A stretch of DNA of 64,000 nucleotides, taken from assembly GCA_027943335.1 (NCBI GenBank), contig BSBK01007864.1, positions 478,501 to 542,500 of the forward strand. The letters run 5' to 3'. The notes beneath the pieces are model-generated. The model searched no databases, was not told the origin of the DNA, and saw only the letters and a list, made by a program, of their open reading frames with translations. Of the stretch, positions 1 through 10,935 are shown piece after piece. Positions within the stretch are counted from its first letter, which is position 1. Every line of letters begins with the position of its first letter. This DNA comes from Chamaecyparis obtusa (lineage: Eukaryota; Streptophyta; Pinopsida; Cupressales; Cupressaceae). Both the position numbers and the translations under genes were made by a program.

Positions 1-93
1 TCCCCAACACAAGGCTCAACCAACAATAGGAGCTCAAAGCTCGTGCACAGGCATCCAAAGGACCCGTGCTTCTTTCTTCTATGCATGGGTGTT

Positions 94-110
94 GAGCCTT
101 ATAAAGGCTC
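94..110. promoter_or_regulatory. Palindromic TATA box (possible LTR promoter)
   Basis: GAGCC and GGCTC flank TTATAA, so a TATA-like core sits inside a short inverted repeat and could be read on either strand. A similar palindromic core (CCTTATAAAGG) occurs at 20803-20813. The resemblance suggests that both belong to LTRs of one gypsy group; this is inference. Confidence 0.4.
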
Positions 111-131
111 CAATTCCGTGCATAGGATCAA

Positions 132-151
132 TGTGGGACTAAAGTCCCACA
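132..151. repeat. Perfect 9-bp inverted repeat
   Basis: TGTGGGACT is followed after two bases by AGTCCCACA. It lies about 25 bases downstream of the TATA box, in the likely transcribed leader. A related motif, without the full palindrome, is at 57551-57559 (AATGTGGGA) downstream of another TATA-like stretch. Confidence 0.6.
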
Positions 152-458
152 CACCCTCCACCCACCTCTGCTCAGCCACCTGTGTGGCTCACCAACCATG
201 CTCTACTAACACCACTAAGACATGCCAGTAGCAGACACGTGATAGAGCACGTCATTCGCCCAACAACCAATCCCAGAGCACCACGTCGCAGGAAGAAAAC
301 ATGGTATTTTAAAAAAAAGACATTTGCATTTTTGCAGCCTTTCTATTATCTTAAATTTGACACCCATCTGGACATCATCTGGGGCAATTTTTTTTCTGTT
401 GTGACGGTTGTCTCCCCGTCAATTTTAAGCTCATGTTGTCATCATGATTTTTGCAAGT

Positions 459-534
459 TAAATTTGATGGCCATTTGACCATTAAATCTGGGCATTTTTA
501 CATTGCCACAACGGTCATTTGACCATCAAATTTA
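459..534. repeat. 22-bp imperfect inverted repeat with 32-base loop
   Basis: The arms 459-480 and 513-534 pair at 19 of 22 positions by eye (TAAATTTGATGG on one arm, its complement on the other). It is a fold-back with no coding content, perhaps a small fold-back element remnant. Confidence 0.55.
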
Positions 535-1106
535 AGATCATTAATTGATGACATCAGCATGTTTTCAAAAATTTCAAGCCCTCACCATATGAAGTTTTGA
601 TTTGGCAGTCCGACTTTGGGAGGCCATAACTTGGTCATCTGGGCTCCAAATTGGGCACAATTCTTTTTTGATTTTGGCTAAAATTTCCTAAACTTTTTAG
701 TGGTGGTGTTCTTTTCTAGTTTTGGATCATAGATTTTGCAAAAATTGTAGTTTTTGGTAACTGTACCTATTTGGTCCCTATTTTTGCAACTTCAAAGGCT
801 TCATTCAGGCTCATACAGACACATTTTTAGGTGAATTTTTTTTTGAAAGTGCATAACTTTTTGTCTACTTTCTAGATTTGGCATCAGTTTGGAGAAATTT
901 GAAGTGGACATAGTACTTTCAAAAGGAGTGATTATTTTATGAAATTAGGTCTTGTGTGTGTATGTGAGTGGCCTTGATGTTACCCCTGTATGGATGGAAT
1001 GAGTATACCATTTTCAAGGGACATGCTAAAAATTTACACATGTGTGTTTGGATGTGAGAGGCCTCATCAAATTTTTATGAGTATGTGTATGTTTGAGTGA
1101 ATGAGG

Positions 1107-1290
1107 CAATTGCGGGAGTGGCTCCCAATGGGGTAATCGAGACACAAAGGGGCCACAAAGTAACCCATTGTGGAGTTCTTAAACAACTGATGATGTAAAA
1201 AAATTAATGGGGTAAAACACTTAATCAAGATAAGTAAGGATATGTGGGCTTGGGTGTACCAACCACTGATATTCCTCCTACATGCCTTGT
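1107..1290 (+). repeat. Dispersed repeat R, copy 1 (cut at right end)
   Basis: This stretch matches 19634-19841 closely. Both start with CAATTG(C/T)GGGAGTG and end with TACATGCCTTGT. The other copy carries about 20 extra bases near the right end. Here the match stops abruptly at 1290, where a copia LTR begins, so copy 1 was probably interrupted by that insertion. Each copy opens with a short inverted repeat (ATTG.GGGAG / CTCCCAAT). It is probably part of a gypsy LTR. Confidence 0.6.
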
Positions 1291-2544
1291 TATAATACTC
1301 AGGCCCTAAGATCACTGAGAGGGGGGGTGAATCAGTAATCTACCAATAAACATAAATCTAATATGATAAAACTTATCCTTCAAATCTTCACCACATGCAT
1401 GCAATAAGTAACCTTGTAGAAAAATATACACCAAGAAATAAGCATCCACACAATTCAACACATAACACCAATGTTTCTATCATAGAAACCCAACTTGGGA
1501 AAAACCATGGTGGGGATAACACCCATTAAGAAAAATGCACTCTTTTGGAACACACACGATTAAGAGCTTAGCTATGTTAAAAGATTACAATAAAGTCCAG
1601 TTAAGAACATACCCTACTAGGAGCCACCTAGTTAAGGGATTTACCTCTATCCCTTTTATGATCTTTACCTTTTTAGGAGTAGTCTTGTTAGAGGACTTCA
1701 AACACTAGCTAAAGTGCCATCCTGTTAAAGGATTTACATAAAATATCTATTAGGATCTATCTAGTTAAGGGATTTCAACCTCCTACAATTTTTAGGGAAC
1801 AACAAGAAGGTTTATCTAGAAAATATCACTAATGCCTTGCTTGTACATATCCAATTAGTCTCACACTTCTTTCTCTCTTGTAGATTCACCACTCCTATAA
1901 ATCACGCCCCATGATTTACTATCTATCTCTGCCACACACACAATCTCTATTGCTTATTTTTCCACTCACTCTCAAAAATACATTACAAAATGATATTAAT
2001 ACATTAACAATAATTATGGCATACAGTCACCTGAATGACACATCTGAAATTAAAATTTCCCTCTATAGAAGTCCACCAAACATGTTGGAAATATTTTATA
2101 GCTTGCACCGACATCAGGATCCAATCACACTTTGATTTGACACCAAAAGGTCAAACGTATTACACTTCCCTACGTTCATGCACCTCTTCATGAATTATAT
2201 ATCAAACTAACAACTAAGAATCATACATAACATTCCACGTAATCTTAGACACATCATCACATATTCTGGAATACTCAACCTTCTTCACAAACCAATTTGC
2301 CTTCATCAATCAAGGATGTAACCAATTATTCTTCACTCTTGTTTCCTTCTTCACTATATGAACTTCAAAATCCTGTAAATTTGTCCACCGATCACCAATC
2401 TTGATGCGATTGCAACAAAAATCCAATAATATCATCAAGATCACACATCTCTGATCACAACATATGATTCCATTCCTATGGGACATACCAATTAAATCTT
2501 TCTTCTATATTCCTTCATTGTTGAGCCAATTCCCCGTCTCCACC
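1291..2544 (-). mobile_element. Copia LTR remnant (minus orientation)
   Basis: The left end carries the GAGAGGGGGGGTGAATCAG signature seen in the copia LTRs at 30479 and 36809. The same order of motifs follows: AACCCAACTTGGGAAAAACC, then several TTAAGGGATTTAC-like phrases. No internal copia coding region follows on either side, so it is a solo or truncated LTR. The right edge is set only by the start of the next repeat and is uncertain. Confidence 0.5.
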
Positions 2545-3499
2545 TGTAATACCCTCTCCTATGGTCATACTTGGACTTTCTAATTTGGACAATCTATTAT
2601 GATGGTTAGAACTATATATTTACATTTATGTTTTGTGGATGATGATATGTTTATCAAATGATTGATATGCTCATTTATGGTTATCATTTATATGTTTATG
2701 AAATTAGAAAACCATCTATCTTTATATGTTTTATGGAGCTAACCCAAGGATTTGAATCTAACCATTATCATGATGTTTTATGTTTCATGGATATGTGTTT
2801 GATGTGTTTTCATGACTTAGGATGAAGTCGTATTTACTCACTTAGTTGAGGTCCACATGATGTATCGATCCTGGTCATCTATTTGCATATATCTGATTTG
2901 TATGAATATCCTTATGTATACATGTATCTCTTCTTGGTGATGCAAGATTGCAGGTACCTGGTATCATCTCCACCTAGCTTCACAAGTATGAGTGGTCCCT
3001 CAAAATCCTCGATCATTGTTGTTGTTACAGAGATATCACCAAGGTACCATAAGAAGGAGCTCGACCTCTGACCCTTTTATCCTTAGGTGGGGAGTTCCTG
3101 AGTCAGTCCCTTGTGTGGATGATGTATTTTTGTGTCCTCTCAATTTGTTGGTTTTGTGGATCTTGTAGCTGGTTTCTTGTCTTTTGCATTCATTGAGAAT
3201 GAGGTTTTGAGTATGGTAGCTCTAATTGTCTTCATGGTATGTTCAATTTTTGTTAGTAGATTATTGATGTGAATTATTGTTCATATGAGGGTATGATTTA
3301 GTAATTTATCTTTATTAGTAGTTACTTATATGTATTAGTGTATCTTGTTAGGAATGAGTTAGTATGTGATTAAATCATGTGATTTTAATATCAATAATAA
3401 TAAAGAATTTATGGTACTAATAATGTTTTATAATATTCATAATAATAATAAATGTTTTAATAATAGTGGTAAATTTCAACTTATGTTAGTAGTTTCCTA

Positions 3500-3501
3500 A
3501 T

Positions 3502-3563
<62 letters not shown>

Positions 3564-3571
3564 CTGTGTAT

Positions 3572-3609
<38 letters not shown>
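3500..3609. repeat. Compound microsatellite (TA)n-(TG)n-(CA)n-(TA)n
   Basis: A TA run is followed by TG, then TATACATACA, then CA, then TA. The TG and CA blocks are reverse complements, so the tract is a long imperfect palindrome of roughly 80 bases that can fold on itself. It is a likely mutation and cruciform hotspot. Confidence 0.85.
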
Positions 3610-5028
3610 CACTATTGTATTTTGTAAAGAATATGGATTAGTGTATGAATAAATAATATGTTTATAATAATAATATTATGTTTTCAATAATATTTATAAT
3701 AATAATATATGTACACAGGCATATGGGTGCACACATATGCATATGCATACATATATTTATATAATTATTGGTGATTAAGTAATTATTGCATTATATTAAT
3801 AAACAATTAAATAAGTTTATGGTATGGTAAATGTGTTGGAGGAAATAATTACTACTACCTTCCTTAAACAAAGGAAATCATTATAAGGCTATAGTAAATC
3901 TATGTTACTTTCATAAATGGAAAATGTGTTTGGTAAATTCTATTACCATGATTATGTAACTTAGTAAATTATTCCTAAAATATATTATCTATTTTTCCAC
4001 CCTTAAATCTAGGAGTCATAGATTAAAGTTTTATTAATTAAAATTTATTTATCCCTTCACAAGAATGGTTTTTCAAACCATAGTATTAACGAATAACTTG
4101 TGGATAGTTGGGATGGTTGCATCGGTTGGATTACCCATGCAACTACTCCCTCCAATCTATATACAGAGAGATCTCATGTGTGAGAGGGGGTTGGCATATG
4201 AATTTGGATGGAGAAGAGACATTGTTTGGTTGAGAATTTATTTGTAGGAAAACTATAGTTGTGAGAAGAGAATTTATTTTCTCTAAGATTGTCTTTTGTT
4301 TTCTCTCAGAAGAGGCTAGAATTGGTTTGCTTGCTGAAGGAGTCTAAAGAGGTGGTTGGATTGGGCTAAGAGTGCTTGGATCCTCCTCTCTCCAACAGTT
4401 TCTCTTCGCAAGACTCCAGGTAGGATCTATCCTGGAGATGATCCTTTTGTTTGATTAATTATTTGCAATGCTATTGTATTATGGTTATTTTCTATATGCT
4501 TTCTGTTTAAGAGATGAACTATGCTATTGTATTTTGTAGAGAAGGATTTCTATGTTGTTACTGTTATAGATATAAGAAGCTTTCTGTGAATTATTGCTAT
4601 GTATTTTTTGTCTTCTATCTTTCTTTAGCAAGTGTTTGTAGATGTCTTAGGATCCTTGTGACATCTTCCCATATGTCTCAGGGGTCTATAGGATCATCCA
4701 AAACTTTGGAAATGGTGTTTTTCCCTTTCTTAGAAATAGGTTAGTTTTATACCACTTTTCATTGTTCAAATCTAGAGTAGGTTTAGATGGCTGGTAATCC
4801 TAGTTTGAGGGCCATTTTTTCATGGAAACTGGGAGATCTCAAATGGGTCTTGCCCAAATTAGGCACACACAATCCCCATAATGCCTAGTTTTACCTGTAA
4901 GTCAGATCTGTCAGTCTTTTTTTTTAACTTGCTGTCATTCTATACAAACGCGTAGTTCCTATAAACAATTGTGCAATCCTCATTACCAAATGCATAGTTT
5001 GATCCCGGGTTAGGGTTTAGGCAAGATT

Positions 5029-5088
5029 TATACAAATATAACATTTAAGTATAAGTCTGATACTTATACTTTAAGTTATATTTGTATA
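5029..5088. repeat. Near-perfect 28-bp hairpin
   Basis: The arms 5029-5057 and about 5061-5088 are complementary apart from a one-base slip and a mismatch or two, around a loop of about four bases (CTGA). The outer arm reads TATACAAATATAAC. The A+T-rich fold-back resembles a small MITE-like or siRNA/miRNA-precursor-like structure. No evidence of expression can be had from the sequence. Confidence 0.75.
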
Positions 5089-5545
5089 AGGAAATTAGAT
5101 ACATTTCAGGATGTTTGAGATAGGTTTCAACTTCATAGGAGTTAAGATGTAGATTCTAGATTTTGGAGATTTCTAAAAATTCAGGTTTAGTTAAATTTTA
5201 GGCACGGGAGGTTTCCATAGATGGAGCATTGTGTTTTGCATATGGAATTTTGTATAAACAATATATGTTCATTACTTGTTTGGTGGAGGTTATATGGTGC
5301 ATTTAGATGCTTTAATAAGGGTTAGGATGTGTTTAGGAAGCAAGATTAGGGTTTACGATTGTCTGGAGGATCAGGACTATTCTAGGCCTCCCTAAATGCT
5401 CCTAATTTTCCTAAACATCCCTAAACTCTCCTATTCTTTTTCTATTCTTTGATGCAAGTTATTAAATGTGTTAATGATGTGTATGTGATGTTTGGGTTAA
5501 GGGTAGAAAACCTAAGAGAACTAAGTGAGTGTCTCTCAGTGTGGG

Positions 5546-5823
5546 GTCGGGGCCCTAAGTGGTTAGTACTAGGATAACCGACTGAAGAGTTGTTTTAATA
5601 AGTGATAATTTAATTAAAACTTATGGGAATGGGTTCAAACACTAAAAATATTAATGTATTCCTCACCCATGCCATTTGTGCTAGTAAAGGCTATGGATGG
5701 GAGTGGGAGAAGCTGCCTATGTGTAGGTACGATTGAATGGCGCTTGTTTGTATGAAAGGCATTCGATTCCGCATGTGCCTACTTGGGGGCCAGGGCCCGG
5801 AGTGGCTAGTACCAGGAAAACCC
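5546..5823. repeat. Duplicated 35-base motif flanking an inverted repeat
   Basis: Two related motifs, 5546-5579 and 5789-5823, share GGGCCC..AGTGG.TAGTAC.AGGA. Between them, arms at 5723-5742 and 5759-5782 pair through GTAGG(T/C)AC and GAATG(G/C)C with an internal loop. The segment is much more G+C-rich than its surroundings. It lies inside the putative LTR and may be a structured part of its transcript. Confidence 0.5.
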
Positions 5824-6770
5824 AAGGGGTGAGGGATATGCAATGACACTCTCTTAGCTTGTTGCTTAGAGTTTCTACCAAGCCTTAGAACCTTTGGGAA
5901 AAGATTTATACTTTGATCTTCTTTTCATTTTCTATTTGGGAAAGGTTACCCAACCCTAGGTATGGCCTAGCTATCGCTTCTTTGTGGACCTTGGTGTTTA
6001 TCTCCTAGTACGGGGGAGTGGGCCTTTTGGTATCCACATGGTTGGGTGGTAAATCTTTTTATTGAGGTACCTTTTGCGGATGCAGTGCTTAAGGATTCAT
6101 GCTTGCATAAAGTTCTAGTTTTGAAGAATGAAGACTTGAATTTATCTTTCATGATGTAAAATTATTGTTACCTCCCAAGAGGAGATGAATGTAATGTAAT
6201 CATTAATGTATTTCAAAATGATGTATTTGGAATGGGTAGACTTAGGAAAAAGGAAAAGGGAAAGCACAAACTTTATGTATATGATGTATGTTGGAAAAGA
6301 AAGGGATTTTGTAAGATTTCAAGTAAAGTAGTATGTTTCTCATTATTGATGATTAAGGGAAAAGCTAGTAAAACAAATGTAATATTTTCAATGTATCAAA
6401 TGTTTAGATGATTCTATTATATGGTATTAATGTTTTAAATGTTATATTGTTCATAAAGGATACTTAGGAATATAGATGCATTTAAATGGCAAATTGAAAT
6501 GAAAGTACCTTGTATTTCTTTATAAAGAATCTACAAATGTTGTGATGTAGTTTTCTTAAGAAGTAAATCAAGTTACTAGTACACTAAATGGACTTAAATG
6601 AATTGTGCATTAAATAAGAAGGGAACCTTGGAGGAATCTAAGTTAAACTATGTTTTGTTTATGTAATTCTTTTAAAAATTCAAAAATTTTCATAAATCAT
6701 TACTTAGGTTTTATTTTCCAAAGAGAATCTTTGTTCTCTTCTCCAGTTCCCTTGCGGGGCATGACATATT

Positions 6771-6784
6771 TGGTATTAGAGTCC
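6771..6784 (+). promoter_or_regulatory. Primer-binding site (initiator Met-tRNA type)
   Basis: TGGTATTAGAGTCC differs by one base in its core from the plant consensus TGGTATCAGAGC, which pairs with the 3' end of initiator Met-tRNA. It lies four bases after the LTR end, as expected for the start of minus-strand DNA synthesis. Confidence 0.7.
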
Positions 6785-6832
6785 TAAGTTGCTACACTGG
6801 GGCCCAAGGAATTTGGTCCATGCTTCTTAAAC

Positions 6833-7213
6833 TTGTTATTCATCTTAGGAAAACTTAAAACTAAAATCCAACTAGGACCCTTAAAACTTATTCTTCTTAT
6901 TACCTATGGTAGGATGCCTTGTATAACCCATGGTAGAAAGGGAGGCTCCCGAAATACCCCTCCTAGATCTCAACAGGAAAGTTCTCAAGAAGAAGAACAA
7001 TATGAGGGAAGAGGGGATCAATCTAATAACCAATCTGGAGGTTCAAATGGGGCTCAAGTACAAGAGCTCTTACAATAGATACTACAGAGGTTAGATGTAG
7101 GGTAGGATAGAGGTCACCATGGGGAGACTAACACTCACCATGAGGAAAGGGAAAAGAGTCATAGGAGGAGAGATTGGGTAGTGGAATAAGATGCTCTACG
7201 TGCTTCTCACATG
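6833..7213 (+). pseudogene. Gypsy gag N-terminus (truncated)
   Basis: The frame starts 50 bases after the primer-binding site and reads a basic, then Gln/Glu/Gly/Ser-rich N-terminus (GGSRNTPPRSQQESSQEEEQ). After a stop at 7076-7078 the same frame runs on through further stops into an Arg/His-rich stretch (EEREKSHRRRDW) until about 7213. This fits the charged N-terminus of gag in chromovirus-type gypsy elements; the assignment rests mainly on position. The frame ends where it meets, head-on, a broken minus-strand integrase. No capsid domain remains. Confidence 0.5.
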
Positions 7214-7798
7214 CGAGACCTCATAGTTGGTTGTGGTCAATATGTAGCTATGTCCTATAGAGGAAGGAGGGTTAATCATCGCTACAAAATCTATCCCCCA
7301 TTGGGTGTATGGACGTACCTCATAATCTGGTTGTAAGGGCATTGCCAGATGTTTCTCGCGAATGACTCTAGTTTGAAAAACATGACATGAATGCACATGT
7401 TCATGTGTATCTTTGAACAAGGTAGGCTAATAATAACTAGATCTCAACATATGATGGGTTGTGGCTTCAGCTGACCCATGTCCTATGCCATACTTGTCAT
7501 GAAACTCCCTAAGAACTTTCTCAACTCCTGTCCTATCTAAATAACACAGGTAGAGACCATCATAATTGTGCTTGTAGAGATTTCCATTTTTTAGCATAGA
7601 TGAGCCACTTTTATTCCTTAGGGCTCTCTTATGGGAGCCATTCAATCCTTTCGGGTAGCAGTTTTGGAGTAAGTAGTAGCCTATATCTTGATACCACACA
7701 TCAGTGACTATCCCTTCATTGGTGTATACTTGGTACACTAAACCTTGTTCTATTTCTACCATTATTTTGGTGATGCCTTGACCTCTCACTAGCTTCAT
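7213..7798 (-). pseudogene. Gypsy integrase, N-terminal part
   Basis: Two pieces in shifted frames cover the zinc-binding region and the start of the catalytic core. The first (7798-7427) contains the linker from RNase H and an HHCC-like part (EFHDKYGIGHGSAEATTHHM). The second (7420-7213) holds CHVFQTR..., then QWGIDFVAMINP, where the D of GIDF is the expected first catalytic Asp, then YILTTTNY. The next conserved part (KWVEA in relatives) is absent: the sequence crosses into plus-strand gag. Integrase would insert the element DNA into the genome; this copy cannot. Confidence 0.75.
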
Positions 7799-7849
7799 TG
7801 ACTAAATTTTGATGTTAAATTCTTGTAGTATAGCCATCCATTTCCCCCT

Positions 7850-8251
7850 TCATTCTCCCAAATGATTTTTCATTAACAAGGACTTGACAGCTGGATCAAG
7901 AACAATAGCGATGACCTTGCTCCTGAGGATGTAATGTCTAAACTTCTTGACAGCCTTAACCAATGCAAAAGAATGTTTGTCGAGATTGGGGTACTTGAGT
8001 TTGGCATTTTTCAATGGATAGCTCATGAAAGCTATTGGTCTTTCATCTTCCCCTTCCTTCTTTTGGGTAAGGATTCCCACCCACAAGTGTTCTAATGCGA
8101 AAGAGTAGAACTTGAATGGTAGAAGGTAATCTAGACTAACCAGGACTAGAGTGGTAACAATGGACATCTTAATCTCTTCAAAGGCCTCTTTAGAAGGATC
8201 ATTCCATTCTATCTTTGCATCTATCTTCAACATGTCATTCAACAAATGCAC
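7850..8251 (-). pseudogene. Gypsy RNase H (the usual post-RT copy)
   Basis: The 133-residue frame carries the gypsy RNase H landmarks: RPIAFMSYPLKNAKLKYPNL (relatives: RPIAFxSRxLxxxExxYxxx), then KAVKKFRHYILRSKV and VLDPAVKSLL. The first catalytic motif has become KFYSFALEHLWVGIL, so the conserved Asp of the usual D.S....G pattern is lost and the enzyme would be inactive. It directly follows reverse transcriptase and precedes the integrase linker, the normal gypsy order. Confidence 0.75.
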
Positions 8252-8289
8252 TATCTCTGCGAACCCACTAATAAACTTCCTGAAAAAGT

Positions 8290-9330
8290 TGATCTTTCCA
8301 AAGAAAGATTTCAGCTCCTTTCAACTATTTGGGGGGACCAATTTGAGGATAGCCTCGACTCTTTTGGGATTGATTGAAATACTAGTTTCAGATATGATAT
8401 GTCCAAGGAGTTTTCCTTGGGTTACCCCAAAGATGCACTTCTTGGGATTTAGTGAAATTCCATAATGCCTACATCTCTTCAAAACCCTACGCAAATCTTC
8501 AATGTGGTCTACACAGTTTCTGGAGAATACCATGAGGTCATCCATATATATGATGATGCACTTGTTGATGAGGCCTTTAAATTCTTCATCCATAGCCCAC
8601 TGGAAAGTTTCTCCGATGTTAATCAAACCAAAATGCATGCGGTGGTAGGTGAATGTTCCCCACTTCGTAGTGAATGTTGTCTTCAAATGGTCTTCTTCCT
8701 TTACCATAACCTGATTATACCTAGAGTAACCAATGAGGAAAGACATCATCTGGGAGTCATTTACTACTTGTAACATTTCTTCGAGGGATGGCAATGGGTA
8801 GTTATTTTTTTGAGAAGACCTATTCAAATTTTGGAAGTCCATACAAAGTCAGACCTCTTCACTTTTCTTTCCAACTAGAACAAGATTTGTGACCCAAGTT
8901 GAATGTTGGATAGGAAAGATAATATTGGTGTCAAGAAAATTTTGTACTTCCTTCTAGATCACTAGCTTGATCATAGGGTTCACCAGTCTCTGCCTTTGGG
9001 GAAAAGGTTTGGCATCTAGTTTTAATGGTATGTTGTGTACAATGACGATAGGGTCATAGGTTTTCAAGTCCTCGTAGCTCCAAGCTATAACATATTTTTA
9101 TTCAGCGAGTAACTCTATCATCTGTATTTTCTCTTCATATGTACCAATTTTACCAATACAAACTTCCTTGGGTTCAAGTTGTGTGGTCAGATTGTAGAGT
9201 TCGCAATCATCACCTCCCATAATTGGTGTCTTCCTCTTTTCATGAGCATATTCATCTTTGTAAAAAATTCTTTCCAAGACTACCATTCCTTTCGAGATTG
9301 AGTTAGTCTTCAAGTTTAAGATTCCCAAAT
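8290..9330 (-). pseudogene. Gypsy reverse transcriptase with N-terminal leader
   Basis: The core frame 8842-8321 begins at CMDFQNLN and has the catalytic YMDD box at 8548-8537 (IIIYMDDLMVFSRN), followed by the thumb (LNPKKCIFGVTQGKLLGHIIS). Upstream, out of frame, lie the fingers (about 8900-9100) and the linker 9328-9098 with CELYNLTTQLEPKEVCIGKI, which resembles the pre-RT linker of Tat-type elements. Motif A, normally LDGYSGYNQ, reads LIGYSRYNQ, so the first catalytic Asp is replaced by Ile. With stops as well, the enzyme is dead. Confidence 0.8.
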
Positions 9331-9519
9331 CATCTGATTCTTCGATCTCATCATCCTCTTCATCAATGTTTTATCTTTCAAATACCTCGGCACTCATGAT
9401 GAATTCAAGCATCTGTTGGTCATCCTAGAATACCTAGAAGTTCATGATATTATTTGGGATGACTGGCACTTCCACTAGCTCAACATAAAACATTTCTAGC
9501 TTGAACTTCTCCAACAGAT

Positions 9520-9897
9520 GTAGGGAGCTTGCTGACATTGCCAAGGCATCAACAACAATATTCCTTCTTGGACACTCTGAATGTTAAATGCTTCAAATTC
9601 CTTGATTAAATCACACATGTGATTCCTATACAAGGCCAATCAATTATTAGTGCATAAATACTAGCTCCAGATCTTCCTAACCACTAACTATGAGTCTCCT
9701 TCTACGACCAAGGAATTTACCTTGTTTTCATGTGCCATGAGGAGACCTCACACTAATGCCTCATATTCAATGACATTGTTGGTGCAGTAGAATTGTAGCC
9801 TCTAAGCATAATAATATGAACCACCCTTGGGATTGATCAACTCAATCCCAGCCCTTGCTCCTTGCTTACATTTGGAGCTATCGAATTTGAGTTTCCA
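9520..9897 (-). pseudogene. Extra RNase H of plant/archaeal type (aRNH), between protease and RT
   Basis: The domain starts at WKLKFDSSKCKQGARAGIEL (relatives: FDGSxxxxGAGAGI), with the first catalytic Asp at about 9882. It continues after a stop as LQFYCTNNVIEYEALV, matching the conserved NNxAEYEAL with its catalytic Glu. Then come VEGDS and LVV, the conserved GDS.LV with the third acidic residue, and VDALA near the end after a frameshift. This is the second RNase H known in Tat-group gypsy elements. There it usually lies between the normal RNase H and integrase; here it precedes reverse transcriptase by about 0.6 kb and follows protease. Confidence 0.75.
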
Positions 9898-10586
9898 CAC
9901 AGGGTGATTCTTGTGAGAAAGAGGCTTGGTTTGGGGTTCCGATGCAATCTTATGTAGACATATGTTAGTTTGGGGTTTAGTGGGGGTTTCTAGTAGTGAC
10001 AAGTTTTCTATGGTTGGAACCTTCACACTCTCTATTTTTGGGTTCTCCCTTGTGGAGAGAGGCACCCATTTCATCTTTTTTTTTCCTTTGCATCAAGCCA
10101 TACTTCATGACATGGGGGCAAGCAACCATCTTTTGAGGAGCTCCACTCCTCTTGTATAGGGTGTTATGTTATGGAGATTGGGGGTTGTTTTCAATGAGAA
10201 GGGCCTTCATCACCTAGGTGTGCAGTCATCCCCTTTGCAAGTTTGGGTGCATGGGATATTTGGTTCATTACTTGAGCTACTACGCTCTGACAATACTAGC
10301 ATTTGAACTCTGAGTGACTCACCTGATGTAGATGATAGTACCTTGGTAACATTAGTATGTTTAGATCAACATCTTGCCCAAGATGTTTCATATTCTCCAT
10401 CATATTTCCTACAAACTCCGTGAGGATCTCCTTAGGGATTTGAGTGTGTACCAAACCTTGTATAGGGTTGTTGTCAAAATTTTCCTCTTCCTTGATGTGA
10501 AATGTTAAGATCCTATCGAACTGATGTACCCCCAGATCAGCTTAGGAGAATAAGACTTCATTTGGGGCATTGTATTTGGTTATCAT

Positions 10587-10935
10587 CTATTTGAGTTTGG
10601 GTTCAACATCAATTTTGATTTGGTTGTTCAGTCCCTTCCAAGGCAACCAAAGTTGGGTGAAATCTGTGGAGAACCAACCTCTCAAGGACCTAGTCCATTC
10701 CCTACTAAGTAACATGTCATACGTTTCTGGGATGTCCACAATATGTATTTCTATGCAATCATGGATACTAGGGTCAGTGGTCAATTGTATACATGTATCT
10801 TTTAGGACCCCAATGACCTTGACTTCCATTTTGTCAAGTTGAATCATGACTCTATTGGTTAGTTGGGGGTTCATTCCCAACTTATGGCATATGGATAAGG
10901 GCATGATGTTGCATGAAGCCCCTGAATCAATTAGA
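10587..10935 (-). pseudogene. Gypsy aspartic protease
   Basis: The active site CLIDSGASCNIMPLS is at about 10937-10893, with the catalytic Asp codon at 10928-10926; it fits the gypsy consensus LIDxGASxNxMP. Downstream the fold continues with VIGVLKDTCIQL, then HIVDIPETYDMLLSREW, matching the conserved YDxLLGRxW. The enzyme would cut the gag-pol polyprotein. The stretch from the active site through the C-terminal beta strands is open, so this is the best preserved domain of the element. Confidence 0.8.

Larger units (their letters stand above)
1..1104. other. Noncoding, LTR-like sequence
   Basis: No credible coding region. The text is A+T-rich and has the look of a decayed plant LTR. A TATA box sits near the left end, followed by short inverted repeats. 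Short open frames here show no family resemblance and no codon bias that I can see. The left boundary lies outside the window. Confidence 0.5.
2545..6766 (+). mobile_element. Putative long 5' LTR of a Ty3/gypsy element
   Basis: The segment begins TGTAATACCC, a common gypsy LTR start, and ends ...GGCATGACA. Four bases later comes a primer-binding site for initiator Met-tRNA (6771-6784), which fixes the right edge well. The left edge is a guess: no second LTR copy lies in the window, and 4.2 kb is long, though long LTRs are known in the Tekay/Del chromovirus group. It contains microsatellites, a strong hairpin and a structured duplicated segment, listed separately. No coding sequence was found in it. 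Confidence 0.45.

Noticed and set aside
3538..3602. Possible CRISPR-like alternation of repeats
   Set aside because: It is a simple TG/CA microsatellite with no spacers, in a plant context.
8151..8773. Plus-strand frames of 104 and 102 codons
   Set aside because: They are antisense to gypsy reverse transcriptase and RNase H.
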